Notes: a model not told the origin generated them from the letters alone. Positions 17,947-27,625 are shown, counted from the first letter of the stretch. The stretch: 64,000 nucleotides of DNA from CFX5 sp023384495 (GCA_048499455.1 JASNZV010000004.1:62001-126000); one strand, 5' to 3'. Made by a program: numbers and translations.

Positions 17947-18885
17947 TCAGCGTTCGATCTGCCCGTTGACATGAGTGATCCACCGTCCGTTTGGGTGCCC
18001 CACATGACGCGGCGAATCGCCTTCGCTGACAGGAGAGCGATGCGGGCGACCAACCGGCGGGGGAAGGAATGGGGCGCCGTTGGCGGTTGGCAGTTGGCGG
18101 GCCAAACTCGCCTCGGCCCGGTTGAGGATGCCGGTGTGAAGCCGGTAGCCAACCCCCCGTTCGGTCAAGATGAAGTTTGGCGCGCGCGCCTCATCGGTCA
18201 ACTTTCGACGTATACGCGCAATATAGAGCCGCACTTGTGCGGGGGCGCCATCATCCTCCGCATAGCCCCAGGCCTCATTCAACAGCTCGTCGAACCTGAC
18301 AACGCGGTCGGGCTTCTGAGCCAGAAAGGTCAACAGATCAAATTCGCGCGGCGTGAGTTGCACACGCCGCCAGCCATAGAGCACCTGACGCCGGGCCAGA
18401 TCGATATGCAATGGCCCAATCGTCACCAGCGGCTGCCGGGTCTGGCCTGCCCGGATGTCGGCCAACATCTGTTCGATGTCGCTTCGCCCAAACAACACAC
18501 CACCCTGCATGACATAGTGAAGCAGACTTGACCAGGCCGCCAACGGGAAGTCACGCTCGATGTAACCCGACACCCCCGCATAGAAGGCCAAGGCCCTGAG
18601 TGGGATATCGGTTCCTGAGTCAACGGCCAACACAATCCGTGCATTGGGCGCCACGACCAGCATCTCTGCACAGAGATCAATGACGCCATTGACCAATGTT
18701 GTTGTGAACAAATGGAGATCAACAAGCACAAGCTGCGGTGACACCTGGCGACACAGGTCGAGCGCTGAGTTGCCGTTTGGTGCGATGGTCAATGGTGCAA
18801 AGCCATTCTGCAAAAGGTGACCATAGAGCATGGCCGGCCATTCCGGGTCGGGTGTAATCAGCAGAGTTGGGGTGGGTCGGTGCAT
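17947..18885 (-). CDS. Atypical OmpR-type regulator with degenerate receiver
   Basis: 312 residues. The N-terminal 125 residues have a receiver-like fold (TLLITPDPEW, then LVLVDLHLF with the expected Asp). The region that normally carries the phosphorylation-linked Lys reads VSGYIERDFPL, so the usual K is missing. A winged helix occupies about 145-245 (RRVQLTPREFDLLTFLAQ ... RLYIARIRRKL ... LTERGVGYRLHTG), typical of OmpR/PhoB DNA binding. A 65-residue polar tail follows. The gene is 33 bp downstream of another degenerate receiver, suggesting co-expression. The receiver is clearly related to the one at 22290-22760. Phosphorylation-independent control is inferred from the missing residue. Confidence 0.85.
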   Translation of the reverse strand: MHRPTPTLLITPDPEWPAMLYGHLLQNGFAPLTIAPNGNSALDLCRQVSPQLVLVDLHLFTTTLVNGVIDLCAEMLVVAPNARIVLAVDSGTDIPLRALAFYAGVSGYIERDFPLAAWSSLLHYVMQGGVLFGRSDIEQMLADIRAGQTRQPLVTIGPLHIDLARRQVLYGWRRVQLTPREFDLLTFLAQKPDRVVRFDELLNEAWGYAEDDGAPAQVRLYIARIRRKLTDEARAPNFILTERGVGYRLHTGILNRAEASLARQLPTANGAPFLPPPVGRPHRSPVSEGDSPRHVGHPNGRWITHVNGQIER

Positions 18886-18918
18886 TGTGTTGGCTCCAGT
18901 GAAAATCGAATCGGCTTA

Positions 18919-19455
18919 TCAGAATGAGGGGGCGGATGCTTTGTAGACCAGCCGGGTGCGACGGTCAGCTTCCATGAGCCGGCGCCGCAACAGGGCGAGA
19001 CAATGGGCCAGCGCAACCGGCTTGGGTATATCACCGGCAATCACAGCGTCGGCGCCGATGGACAGCATTGCAAGCCCCCATTCGTAGTCATGCTGTTCGG
19101 TCAAAATGGCAATTGGGGCGCGGCTCCAATAGCGGAAGGTTGCAAGCAGATAGGGCGCATAGGTCTGCATCGAACGCGGAATGCAGGCCACAATCAACAC
19201 TGGGTCGGGTCGCATGGGTAAGTCATGGTCGGTCAGGCGAGCCGTTCGAACATTCAGCCCTTGCGCTTGCAACTGTTGTCTCACCCACTCCGCATGGGCC
19301 GCGCCGCGCCGGGCAGGACACAACCACAGCACAGGCGAATGGCTCGCCACATCGTGTGGCAACAATTCTTTGTCGCCCACGGCAACATCCGAAGCGTCTG
19401 GTGACGACTTCTCCTCGATACTGTTTGGTTCAGTGACGACGTTGCTGGCGCCCAT
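18919..19455 (-). CDS. Stand-alone receiver-like protein without output domain
   Basis: 178 residues. The first 38 are polar and low-complexity. The rest resembles a CheY-like fold: VLWLCPARRGAAHAEWV, DPVLIVACIP, APIAILTEQHDYEWGLAML and SIGADAVIAGDIPKPVALAHCL. The last segment matches the alpha4-beta5 GADAYI..P region of receivers. The phospho-acceptor Asp position is occupied by ACIP sequence, so normal phosphotransfer is unlikely. It precedes the winged-helix regulator at 17947-18885 on the same strand and may modulate it. The family is inferred from pattern only. Confidence 0.65.
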   Translation of the reverse strand: MGASNVVTEPNSIEEKSSPDASDVAVGDKELLPHDVASHSPVLWLCPARRGAAHAEWVRQQLQAQGLNVRTARLTDHDLPMRPDPVLIVACIPRSMQTYAPYLLATFRYWSRAPIAILTEQHDYEWGLAMLSIGADAVIAGDIPKPVALAHCLALLRRRLMEADRRTRLVYKASAPSF

Positions 19456-19867
19456 AGGTGCGGTTTGTATCGTTGCTGTGCAAGACAGGGTTTTTAGCTA
19501 GCGGTTCTGTGTTACAGACAACCGCCAGGTGCTTGGGGTGGACTCAAGCGGGATGTGAGTCAGGACTGATGCAAGCGCGGTTGTGTCGCCTGGTCAGATC
19601 GTTTCACGCCGTATGCATTCGTTCTTTCTGAAGCATACCCTACCCATATGGCTAAATTCTGAAGATACGATTAGAATTATTCCAATCGTGCTCTCATCAA
19701 GCCGTGATCCGGTCTCATGAGCGTCTATCCGGATCATTCCGCAGCCCGCGTTACTGGCGGAGTTGTTGGTTGGAGTTGTTGGGTTCATGCAAAACAATAA
19801 GGGGCGCCCACAAGGGGTCGCCCCTACCGATTCAAAACTCAAATGGCCTGCCAGGTCACTGCTGCCT
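19456..19867. other. Intergenic region, no gene seen
   Basis: About 410 bp between the degenerate receiver gene and the canonical response regulator. Apart from the terminator-like hairpin at 19790-19825 and AT-rich sequence near 19630-19690, which could hold a leftward promoter, I see no gene here. Confidence 0.5.
19790..19825 (-). terminator. Terminator-like hairpin after the OmpR regulator
   Basis: AGGGGCG (19800-19806) and CGCCCCT (19819-19825) form a 7-bp perfect stem. On the minus strand it is followed by TATTGTTTTG, and it lies 43 bp after the stop of the regulator at 19868. A related GC palindrome occurs at 59326-59346. Confidence 0.6.
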
Positions 19868-20545
19868 TCAACCAGCCGGCGGCTCAAAACGATAGCCGGC
19901 CCCACGCACGGTTAGGATGAGCGATGGCTCGCCCGGCGCATCCAGTTTGTTGCGCAAATATCGTACATAGACATCTACGATGTTGGATTCAGGGTCAAAG
20001 TCGTAGTCCCATACGGCAAAGAGAATTTGCTGACGCGTAAGCAACTGACGCGGATGGCGCATAAAGTATTCGAGCAGCGCAAATTCGCGCTTGGACAACT
20101 CGATCAGCGCATTGCCCCGCCAGGCCCGCTGCGCCAACAGATCCAGCCGGAGGCCACCCATCTTGATCTGCGAAGCCTCTGGCTGGTCGAGTCGACGGGT
20201 GACTGCGTGGATGCGGGCCAACAGTTCTTCAAAGGCAAAGGGTTTGGTCAGGTAATCATCGGCGCCGGCATGGAGCGCCTGCACCTTGTTTTTGAGGTCA
20301 TCACGCGCGGTGAGCATCAAGACAGGCAATCGGGGCCGACGGGCGCGGATCCGTTCCAACACCTGGTGACCGTTGAGCCCGGGCAACGAAAGGTCGAGCA
20401 AGACAAGGTCCACCGTCTCATCTTCCGCCAGGGCGACGCCATCCTCACCCGTTTCGGCAATGACAGTCTGGTGGCTGAGGGCGCGTAGGCCGCGTTCGAG
20501 CACACGGGTGATTGCGGAATCATCCTCGATCATCAAGATGCGCAT
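19868..20545 (-). CDS. OmpR/PhoB-family response regulator
   Basis: A canonical two-domain regulator of 225 residues from the ATG at 20545 (MRILMIEDD). The frame also opens at an upstream TTG (20569), but that start would place a tail before the usual first strand. Receiver residues 1-115 have the acidic pair EDD, phospho-acceptor Asp in LVLLDLSLPG, Thr in LMLTARDD and Lys in YLTKPFAFEELLAR. The winged helix at about 125-220 contains LSKREFALLEYFMRHP and VRYLRNKLDAP...TVRGAGYRF. It is divergent from the histidine kinase at 20844, about 300 bp away, which is its likely partner. The shared gap probably holds both promoters. Confidence 0.95.
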   Translation of the reverse strand: MRILMIEDDSAITRVLERGLRALSHQTVIAETGEDGVALAEDETVDLVLLDLSLPGLNGHQVLERIRARRPRLPVLMLTARDDLKNKVQALHAGADDYLTKPFAFEELLARIHAVTRRLDQPEASQIKMGGLRLDLLAQRAWRGNALIELSKREFALLEYFMRHPRQLLTRQQILFAVWDYDFDPESNIVDVYVRYLRNKLDAPGEPSLILTVRGAGYRFEPPAG

Positions 20546-20843
20546 GAGTAACCGCCATGAGGAATGCAATAAACGCGCAGAAGGTTCGTTTCGTTAAAAT
20601 TTCAGTTAGCGCCAGGTAGGCAACACGCGGGTCTGAACGTGGCTGTCACCTGCTGACATGGAATAATGTCAGACGAACAGTCTGGCCGAAGATGGCCGTC
20701 GGTGAGCGTTTGGCGTCAGATCAACGCTGACTGTCGAATCGTAATTGCAGGCCAATTTTCGCATAAAACCCACATAGAATCAAGACGCCGAACAAACAGA
20801 TACGGCTTGTCGACCTGCCCATTGCAGGGGTGGAGTGTGTGCT

Positions 20844-22253
20844 GTGGCAAGGAAAGAGCAACGAGCTTCACATGGCTTCTGGGTGGAAAGCATTGCAATC
20901 ATCGGGCTACTGGTGGCGATTGCCGTTGCCGGGTTGGTAGGATTGGGCATCAACGCCCGCGTACGAAGCGTGACTGACCAGGTATTAAAGTTCGACATTG
21001 CGCTGGAAGACCGCGGCGACGACCTCCGTGTGGCCGTGCTTGACATGCGCCACTATCACCGCAACCTCATTTTTGCCGGCCCCTCTGTACGCCGACTTGC
21101 CGATCTCGATGCGGCCTATGCCCAGTTGTTGGCGGAGATTAGCCAACTCGAGGAGCTGGGCATCGACGAGTTCGCCGTGCCCTCACCGGAAGAGTTGCGC
21201 GAGATCGCCAAACACTACTACGCCGAATTCAGACCAGCGGTTGAGCGCTATCACAGTGACCCAAGCGGGTTTGAGGCGGCGAGTGAGAGCGGTCTCCACG
21301 ACCTTGTTCAATTGGAAGCCGCTGCGGTGGAGATCCACCTCTTTGGCGAACAACGGGCAGCGGCTGCCCTGCGCGTGGTCGAATCAGCAGCAAACGGCGC
21401 CCAGCTTGTGTTGATCGCCGTGCTCGGCGGTCTCATCCTGGTTGGGGCTGGGCTTGCATACTTAATCGTGCGCAACCGGCAAGACCAACAGCGGGCGTCC
21501 ACCGAGCTTGCACGCGCCCTTCAACTCAAGAGCGATTTTATTGCCGACGCCTCACACGAGCTACGCACCCCGCTGACTGTTTTACGCGCCAACGCCGAAG
21601 TGGCGCTGCAATTGGAACGCACCTGTGTTCACACCGACCTGCTCGAAGAGATCGTGCGCGAGGCGGAACACATGACGCGCTTGATCGAGGACCTGCTCTT
21701 CCTCGCCCGGTCGGACGCGGGCGCTATTCCCTTCGATTGGGAGTTGGTCAGCGTCATGCCCTTTTTGCACGAGTTGGCGGATCGGGCAAGCGTGCTCGCC
21801 CGCGAACATACTGCCGTACTGAACACTGACCTGACCGCGAGTGGGGTGGTCCAGATCGACCGCTCGCGCATCGAACAGGTTGTGCTAATTCTGGTGGATA
21901 ATGCCGCCAAATACAGCCCTGATAACAAGGTGGTGACCTTACGATCCCGAATTGACAGCTCCGAGCTCATTATCGAAATCACGGATAACGGGCCCGGCAT
22001 TCCCGAGGAAGATCTTCCGTTGATCTTCGAGCGCTTTTACCGAGCCGACAAAGCTCGCACTCGCAAGCAAGGTGGGACGGGGATCGGGCTCGGCCTGGCG
22101 ATTGCCAAGAGCATTGTCGATGCCCACAGCGGGCGTATCGAGGCGCAGAGTATACCGCACCAAGGAACCGTCATGCGGATTTACCTTCCGTTGGCGGCAG
22201 CCGCGCAGCCCATGGCGCAGATGATGGATAGGCTGGCGGTCGGCGAAGTGTAG
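20844..22253 (+). CDS. Membrane-bound sensor histidine kinase
   Basis: I chose the GTG at 20844 because GGAG (20832-20835) lies eight nt upstream. A GTG at 20835 is also in frame. The N-terminal helix (ESIAIIGLLVAIAVAGLVGLG) and a second helix near residue 195 (LVLIAVLGGLILVGAGLAYLIV) enclose an extracytoplasmic sensor of about 155 residues. A short linker leads to HisKA (DFIADASHELRTPLTVLRA, H being the phosphorylated residue). HATPase_c has the N-box (LILVDNAAKYSP), G1 (ITDNGPGIPEED), F-box (IFERFYRAD) and G2 (GGTGIGLGLAIAK). It probably phosphorylates the divergently encoded regulator at 19868-20545. The signal is unknown. Confidence 0.95.
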   Translation: MARKEQRASHGFWVESIAIIGLLVAIAVAGLVGLGINARVRSVTDQVLKFDIALEDRGDDLRVAVLDMRHYHRNLIFAGPSVRRLADLDAAYAQLLAEISQLEELGIDEFAVPSPEELREIAKHYYAEFRPAVERYHSDPSGFEAASESGLHDLVQLEAAAVEIHLFGEQRAAAALRVVESAANGAQLVLIAVLGGLILVGAGLAYLIVRNRQDQQRASTELARALQLKSDFIADASHELRTPLTVLRANAEVALQLERTCVHTDLLEEIVREAEHMTRLIEDLLFLARSDAGAIPFDWELVSVMPFLHELADRASVLAREHTAVLNTDLTASGVVQIDRSRIEQVVLILVDNAAKYSPDNKVVTLRSRIDSSELIIEITDNGPGIPEEDLPLIFERFYRADKARTRKQGGTGIGLGLAIAKSIVDAHSGRIEAQSIPHQGTVMRIYLPLAAAAQPMAQMMDRLAVGEV

Positions 22254-22289
22254 GCCCCGACAGAAAACCGGGCGTGTCAGATGCTTATG

Positions 22290-22760
22290 TCAACTCCCCC
22301 GGCCTTCCGCTGTACGCGGCCCTGCCGCGCTATTGGCCGGGGGCGATCCCTCGCCTAACAGATAGAGCAAGCGGCCCGGCCACGCCCCCAACGGCGTATC
22401 GCGGTTGATGATGCCGGCGACGCCCTCATAACCGGCAAGAATGGTCGGTGATATATGGGAGGCCGTCACCAACACAAGTTTGGCGTCCGGGCGCATCAAC
22501 TGGATCTGATTGCACAGGTGGGTTAACTCACGACCCTCCCAGGTGTCTGTGCTTGGGAGGGTCGGATGCTGCAAACCGATACCCTGTAGATCGAGCAAGA
22601 CGAGACGCGGCGCAACCCGGCTGAGCATATCAAACGCCGCCGGAACCCCGGCAACAATGGTCAACGGGGCAAGGCCATTTCGCACAAAATGTCCGTAGAG
22701 CGTCGAGGGCAACTCCTGATCGGAGGAAATCAGCAGGGTGTGAGTACTATGTTGGCTCAT
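22290..22760 (-). CDS. Receiver-only paralogue of the 17947-18885 regulator
   Basis: Starting at ATG 22760 (MSQHSTHTLLISSDQELP) gives 156 residues. The upstream extension to 22844 lacks support. The sequence HTLLISSDQELPSTLYGHF and VRNGLAPLTI closely parallels PTLLITPDPEWPAMLYGHL and LQNGFAPLTI in the regulator at 17947-18885, and both carry an LVLxDL phospho-site-like strand. Here the protein ends soon after the receiver (GIINRDTPLGAWPGRLLYLLGEG) and has no winged helix. It could be a truncated duplicate or a dominant partner that heterodimerises with the full-length regulator. The Lys expected near the end of the receiver is absent here too. Confidence 0.7.
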   Translation of the reverse strand: MSQHSTHTLLISSDQELPSTLYGHFVRNGLAPLTIVAGVPAAFDMLSRVAPRLVLLDLQGIGLQHPTLPSTDTWEGRELTHLCNQIQLMRPDAKLVLVTASHISPTILAGYEGVAGIINRDTPLGAWPGRLLYLLGEGSPPANSAAGPRTAEGRGS

Positions 22761-22985
22761 ATTGTGTTGTTGATGGCAATGAGGACCACAAGCGGCCTGT
22801 CGTTGGGAGAAACCTCTATGCGGGAATCTCAGCGCAATCAACACGATGGCGCCATTGCCATCATACGATGAGCTTGCCTAACTGGCACACCCTCTGGTCA
22901 TTACAATTTACTGACAATCGGCCCGCCGCTGATTACGTAGTATGCCCAGAATATTGAATGGCTGTCAACAACTTACAACAAGTTT

Positions 22986-23033
22986 GAGGTGACAGTCACT
23001 CGCCGGCATGGGCCGGCGAGTGACTGTCACCTC
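22986..23033. repeat. Perfect 22-bp-arm palindrome (GGTGACAGTCAC family)
   Basis: Arms 22986-23007 and 23012-23033 are perfectly complementary around the loop ATGG. The core GGTGACAGTCACT recurs as a shorter hairpin at 52627-52660. It sits just downstream of the large secreted protein gene (stop at 23053) and could act as its terminator or stabilise its mRNA 3' end. No T-run follows. A REP-like dispersed palindrome is the likeliest class. Confidence 0.8.
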
Positions 23034-23052
23034 GCAGTCCGCTCACTTTGTA

Positions 23053-26000
23053 TCACCGCGCCACCAGTGGCAAGAAGAGCGCTTCCATCTGTTCCTGATC
23101 TTCCTCTTGATCTTCTTCTTCCTCTTCTTCTTCCTCGTCTACTTCCTCGTCTACTTCCTCGTCTTCTTCCTCTTGTTCATCATCTTCATGCGGGGGCGCG
23201 CCGAGGGGGCCATCGGCAGCGTTGGGGTCAATCAGCAAGACGCCGCCCACCGGGGCATTGGCGTCCATGTAGCTGACCTCGCCCTCCTCGCCCACCGTCA
23301 CAGCGAACGATTCGCCCGGCAAGAGCAGGCCACTGTCAAAGCCGGCGCCAACCACCTGACGAGCGCTGTTGTCGGTGTTTACAAACAAAACTATGCTGCC
23401 AGGTTTTACCGCCAAAACCGCCGGCTCGAAGCCTTGTTCGGTGATGGCCACCCCCTGTGTGGCTGAAGCATCGGGCCGCGACGCCAACACCACGGTTCGG
23501 GTAATCATACCGCCCACGCTAAGGGCCGGCGCGCGATAAGGTTGGTAACCGGCCGCCGTCACATAGAGATGGTAGAAACCGGCAGGCGCAGTCAACATGT
23601 ATTCGCCCGCTCCGTCGGCAAAGATGGGGTTGGGCTGCCCGGCCTCGCCGCCATCCCACGGCGCAAAGAAGAGCGCGCCCTCGCTGGCCGACGCAGCCAG
23701 CAACATCAGCGACGCGCCGGCTATCCCCTGGCCGGTGAGGGCGTCCACCACCTGGCCTGGGTATTCCACCGTCAGCGCGCCGTCATACTCCACATGGCGC
23801 GCCTCGCTCACCACGCTCAGGCTGATGGCAAGCTCGCCATCGGGACCCGCCGCTGCGATTACGCCAGGCATGCCGCCGCCATCGCCGATGATAACGTGGG
23901 TCTCGTAGCGCCCAGGAATGGCGCTCTCCACCAACTTGGTCTCGAAGGAGCCAAAGCCGGTGATGCGCAGAATTAGCTCTCCCAGCGCGGCGGGGTCGAG
24001 ATGGCTTCTGGCGTTGATCGCGACATGGTACGCCGTCGCATTGCTTGCGCCGTCTGCGCTGCTGGCCCGCGGGGGACGAGTCGCGCCGTCTTCTGGATTT
24101 GTGTCGAAGAGGCGCACGCGCCAGCTTCCCTGTAACCACCCAAGCGTGTCGGGCAGAAAAACGCGCCCCGTCGTTTCGTGGTCAAGGCCGCTGACTTCGG
24201 TGAAGGTCATGCTGATGGGGTCCACATCCAACTTGGAATCGACCACGGCCAGCCCGCAGACGACGCCAATTCCGTGCAGGCGCCACTCGTTGTCGTTGCC
24301 GGCCAGCGTGCGCAGGCTGCTGGCCAGCGTCTCGGCCTGGTTGTAGCCATGTGCATCACACGCGCTGGGGTGGCCCACCGCGAAGTGATAGAAGCCGTCG
24401 GCCAGCCCATCGAGTTGAAGGCGCCAACGCCCATCTTCATCCACCGTCACCTGATGTACCTCCTCGGTCGCTGCGTCGGGGCGGGCGGCGTCGAGCAGGG
24501 CGTGCACCCAGAGCTGCACCGCGGGCAACAACAGCCCACTCGGGGCGATCCCTTCCAGGATCAGCGTCGAACTGTTGGTGGCGCCACTGCGCACCAGATA
24601 GGGCGCGCCAGGTGAGCGGAAGCCAAAGGCGCCTTGCGTCACCCCTTCGATCTCGACCTTGAATGAGGTTTGGTTGTTGGCCGGGTTGATGTCGTTTCGG
24701 GCAATAATATCGGCCTTGGTCATGTGGGAGACCAACACTTCGTCGCCGATCTCGGGGCGGAAGACAACCAGCAACTGTCCGCGCTGTCCCGGCTCCACTG
24801 TCCCCAAGTTGACCACGATCTGATCATCGCTCACCGCTACCGTCTCTGCATCGCGCGTGGGGTCGATGAGATAGATGGTCTGCGAGTCACGGCGAGGCGC
24901 CACCAGATAGATTTCCTTTTCCGCGCCGCGCAGCCCCTCTGGGATTTCTAATGTCAGCAGCGCGCCCCGAGCCGGCTCGCTGCCCACATTGCCAAAGTCG
25001 GCGCGCAAGGTCCACTCGATCTTCTGATAGGTGAAATCCGCCGCTGCCGGTGAGAGGGGCCGCACCGGCGCCGGGCGCCACCCACCAGTGACGGTGACCT
25101 CCATGTCGGGTCCGGCGCCGGGCGCGCCGGCAGGCCGCAGCAGATAGTCTTCCGTCTCGCCAGTGCGGAAGGGGAGGGCATGGCCGCGGCCATCGCCATA
25201 AGTGACGCCGCTGAGATTGCCGACCTTGGCGGAAGGCCGCTCGCTCAACGTCAGACGCACCCAGGCCGGCTGTTGGGCCTGGGCTGCCGGCCACGGAACC
25301 CGCCCCGTCTGCACGGAGATGGTATGGTAGCCCGGCCCCAGCGCCGCCACGTCAATCGTCTGATCGATGATGATGTGCTCCAGCGCCACCGGGGGCAGGG
25401 TCAGCCCGTCGGTTGCACAGCGCACGCTGTCGGCCCAATCGCCATCACGGTTGGCGTCGAGCCAGCCGTTGAGGTAGCCCAGACGCCCTGTGTTGCGGAA
25501 CCAGGCCGCCGCTGCCGGGCTGACAACGAGCCGCACGTCGATGGTGGTCGGGCGGCAGTGGGTGAGGTTCCAGGCATGGGGGATGGCGCCATCGTCAAAT
25601 CGATCGTTGTCGGCGCTGCCGGCGGTCGGGTCGATATTGGGCGCCGGGCCCAAGTCAGCGTCTGGTTCAAGCTCAACCCTGCGCCCCAGGTGAAAGTGAC
25701 GTGGGCGGGCGTGCGCTGGCCCCTGGGGGTTACTCACCGCCGGGTCGAAGACGGTGGGGAAGTTGGCGCGCACACCGGGATAGGCTTCCATCGGCACACC
25801 GGCATGATTGGTGCTATCGGGCGCGTCGCCCAGATCCCACGGGCGCAGGCGAAGTTGTTCGGTCACCGTGCGGACACGGGTGGGGTCGGCAAAGTCTATG
25901 GGCAGGTGGGGCCGGACAGTGGGCAGCAACGCATAGTGCAAGGCGAACTCGACCCCCAGCTCATCGCTATCAAGGCCGGCAAGATGGTTCGCCGCGTTGA

Positions 26001-27372
26001 GCGCGGCGTCCTCGAGTTGGTCGAGCCGGAGGGATAGCGGGCGCATGTCGGTCCAGACCTCAAACGTACGCTGCTCACCCGGCGCCAGGATCACATTCGA
26101 GCTGGGGCTGTAGCCGTCGATGTGCTTCTCGGTTTCGCCGATGTAGCGCGTATCCAACCGGTAGCCCACGATGGCCTGCTCTTGGCTGTGATTAGTAAGG
26201 GTGGCGCGCACCAGGAACTGCATATTCATCGCCATCATGTCGGTGCGATTGGCGCCAGCCAGCAAATCGCCCGGCTCAAAGAGCCAGGCAATTTCATCGC
26301 CGCCCAGTTCCAGCGTCACATCGATATCGTCCGGGCTGGCCTGGGGGCAGGCCACCTCATACGCTGCCGAAGCGTGCACAGGGTCGCCGCCGGGCGTGCG
26401 GGCGGCCACCTCGTTTTTGACCGTCTGGGCAGCTGCGCCGGGCGCGCAATCTGCGCGCACCAAAACGGGGATGGTAAATTTCACCTCAGCATTGGGTTCC
26501 AGCGTCCCCCGCCAAGAGATGGCCTGTTGGGGGCGGCCCGCTTCATCGCGTACCTGTTCCACGCGCACCCGCAAGGGCGTCGTGTGGAACGAGACCTCTT
26601 CCACATAGACGCCGGGGGCCAGGTACTCGACGGCGGAGAGCACGGTGCGCAGATCGGCCAGGAGCGAGTCCGTTCCCCCTTCGTGGCGCAGGTGGACGGT
26701 GTAGGTCACAACCTCACCACTGCGCACGGGATCGCCCGCGGTCTCGACAGCATGGCTGATACGCAGATCGCCGGGCTGGCTGTCAGCTTGGAGAACGATC
26801 GCCAGCTCCGGGGCCGGGCCGGTCTCCTTGGCATGGAAGAGCAACCCTTGGCCCGGGTTGGCGGTGTAGATGCCGAGGCCGTGGTTCGCCAGACGACCGC
26901 CATGCCAGCGCTGCGCCAGCTCGGTGACATCCCACTCTACCCAGTCGAGGTCAGAGACGGTTGCAGCTGGTCCACCAGAGCTGACGGTGGGCTTCGTGTT
27001 CCAGGTGACCCGTCCCTCGAGCCAAGCGCTTTCCACCCGGCCCAGGCGCACCTCGACCGGTTCGCCCTCCGGCAACCGGAACGGTTTCAGACGCAGCAGC
27101 GCCCGCTCGATCTCAGCGCCGGGCGGCAGGGATGAGAGGTCGAACTGCACAAACGCCTGCGCATTGGGCCCCACAGCAAGGTGGCTGGCGCCGAAATTCG
27201 CATCGGGCCGGCTGGCGTGGACATAGGCGTCCTGTTGGGCATCAAGGGGGATAGCGTTTGTGTCCTGGCTGCCGGCAACAGTGGCGCGGGCCGATTGCAG
27301 GCCGGCCAACGTCAAGGTCAGCAGTGAGGCCAACAAGGCCAGCGAAAGATGGAGCAAACGAGGTCGGAGCAT
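23053..27372 (-). CDS. Large secreted multidomain protein with acidic tail
   Basis: Starts at ATG 27372 (MLRPRLLHLSLALLASLLTL), eight nt after AAAGGA; 1439 residues. A signal peptide covers about 1-32. A DNRLRE-type domain follows (about 40-210, DAYVHASRPDANFGASHLAVG, WNTKP, EWDVTELAQRW). DUF11/CARDB-like segments (VTYTVHLRHEGG; FGNVGSEPARGALLTLEIPEG) and a GEVED-like region (WDLGDAPDSTNHAG ... GWLDANRDGDW ... TGETEDYLL) come next. Then there is a carboxypeptidase-regulatory-like unit (GQGIAGASLML...GEYMLTAPAGFYHLYVTAAGY) and a cupredoxin-like unit (EPAVLAVKPGSIVLFVNTDN). The last 45 residues are a run of Glu/Asp followed by MEALFLPLVAR. It is a cell-surface or released protein of unknown function. 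Confidence 0.9.
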   Translation of the reverse strand: MLRPRLLHLSLALLASLLTLTLAGLQSARATVAGSQDTNAIPLDAQQDAYVHASRPDANFGASHLAVGPNAQAFVQFDLSSLPPGAEIERALLRLKPFRLPEGEPVEVRLGRVESAWLEGRVTWNTKPTVSSGGPAATVSDLDWVEWDVTELAQRWHGGRLANHGLGIYTANPGQGLLFHAKETGPAPELAIVLQADSQPGDLRISHAVETAGDPVRSGEVVTYTVHLRHEGGTDSLLADLRTVLSAVEYLAPGVYVEEVSFHTTPLRVRVEQVRDEAGRPQQAISWRGTLEPNAEVKFTIPVLVRADCAPGAAAQTVKNEVAARTPGGDPVHASAAYEVACPQASPDDIDVTLELGGDEIAWLFEPGDLLAGANRTDMMAMNMQFLVRATLTNHSQEQAIVGYRLDTRYIGETEKHIDGYSPSSNVILAPGEQRTFEVWTDMRPLSLRLDQLEDAALNAANHLAGLDSDELGVEFALHYALLPTVRPHLPIDFADPTRVRTVTEQLRLRPWDLGDAPDSTNHAGVPMEAYPGVRANFPTVFDPAVSNPQGPAHARPRHFHLGRRVELEPDADLGPAPNIDPTAGSADNDRFDDGAIPHAWNLTHCRPTTIDVRLVVSPAAAAWFRNTGRLGYLNGWLDANRDGDWADSVRCATDGLTLPPVALEHIIIDQTIDVAALGPGYHTISVQTGRVPWPAAQAQQPAWVRLTLSERPSAKVGNLSGVTYGDGRGHALPFRTGETEDYLLRPAGAPGAGPDMEVTVTGGWRPAPVRPLSPAAADFTYQKIEWTLRADFGNVGSEPARGALLTLEIPEGLRGAEKEIYLVAPRRDSQTIYLIDPTRDAETVAVSDDQIVVNLGTVEPGQRGQLLVVFRPEIGDEVLVSHMTKADIIARNDINPANNQTSFKVEIEGVTQGAFGFRSPGAPYLVRSGATNSSTLILEGIAPSGLLLPAVQLWVHALLDAARPDAATEEVHQVTVDEDGRWRLQLDGLADGFYHFAVGHPSACDAHGYNQAETLASSLRTLAGNDNEWRLHGIGVVCGLAVVDSKLDVDPISMTFTEVSGLDHETTGRVFLPDTLGWLQGSWRVRLFDTNPEDGATRPPRASSADGASNATAYHVAINARSHLDPAALGELILRITGFGSFETKLVESAIPGRYETHVIIGDGGGMPGVIAAAGPDGELAISLSVVSEARHVEYDGALTVEYPGQVVDALTGQGIAGASLMLLAASASEGALFFAPWDGGEAGQPNPIFADGAGEYMLTAPAGFYHLYVTAAGYQPYRAPALSVGGMITRTVVLASRPDASATQGVAITEQGFEPAVLAVKPGSIVLFVNTDNSARQVVGAGFDSGLLLPGESFAVTVGEEGEVSYMDANAPVGGVLLIDPNAADGPLGAPPHEDDEQEEEDEEVDEEVDEEEEEEEEDQEEDQEQMEALFLPLVAR

Positions 27373-27625
27373 GTCGTATTCCTTTCTACTACGATGAAGA
27401 TGCTGCTGAACTATGCGGGCCATCATAGCGAAAAAACGCTCAGAGATCGCTCACACAGGGGGTTCGATGCCAGGCATGTCGCACGTTTGTGTTACAATGG
27501 GTTCTGTAGCCCTTGGCGCTTCCCTACATTGGAAGCCCAAAATCCATGGATTGGTCATTGCCCTGCATTGCTCCCCGCCTGCCGAACCGACCACCAACGC
27601 TTCCGCTCATTCACCCTAAAGCAAC

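Noticed and set aside
22989..23466. ORFs of 95 and 152 codons with Leu/Phe-rich runs
   Set aside because: They begin in or near the 22986-23033 palindrome and are the reverse of the acidic tail of the large secreted protein (GAG/GAA codons read as CTC/TTC).
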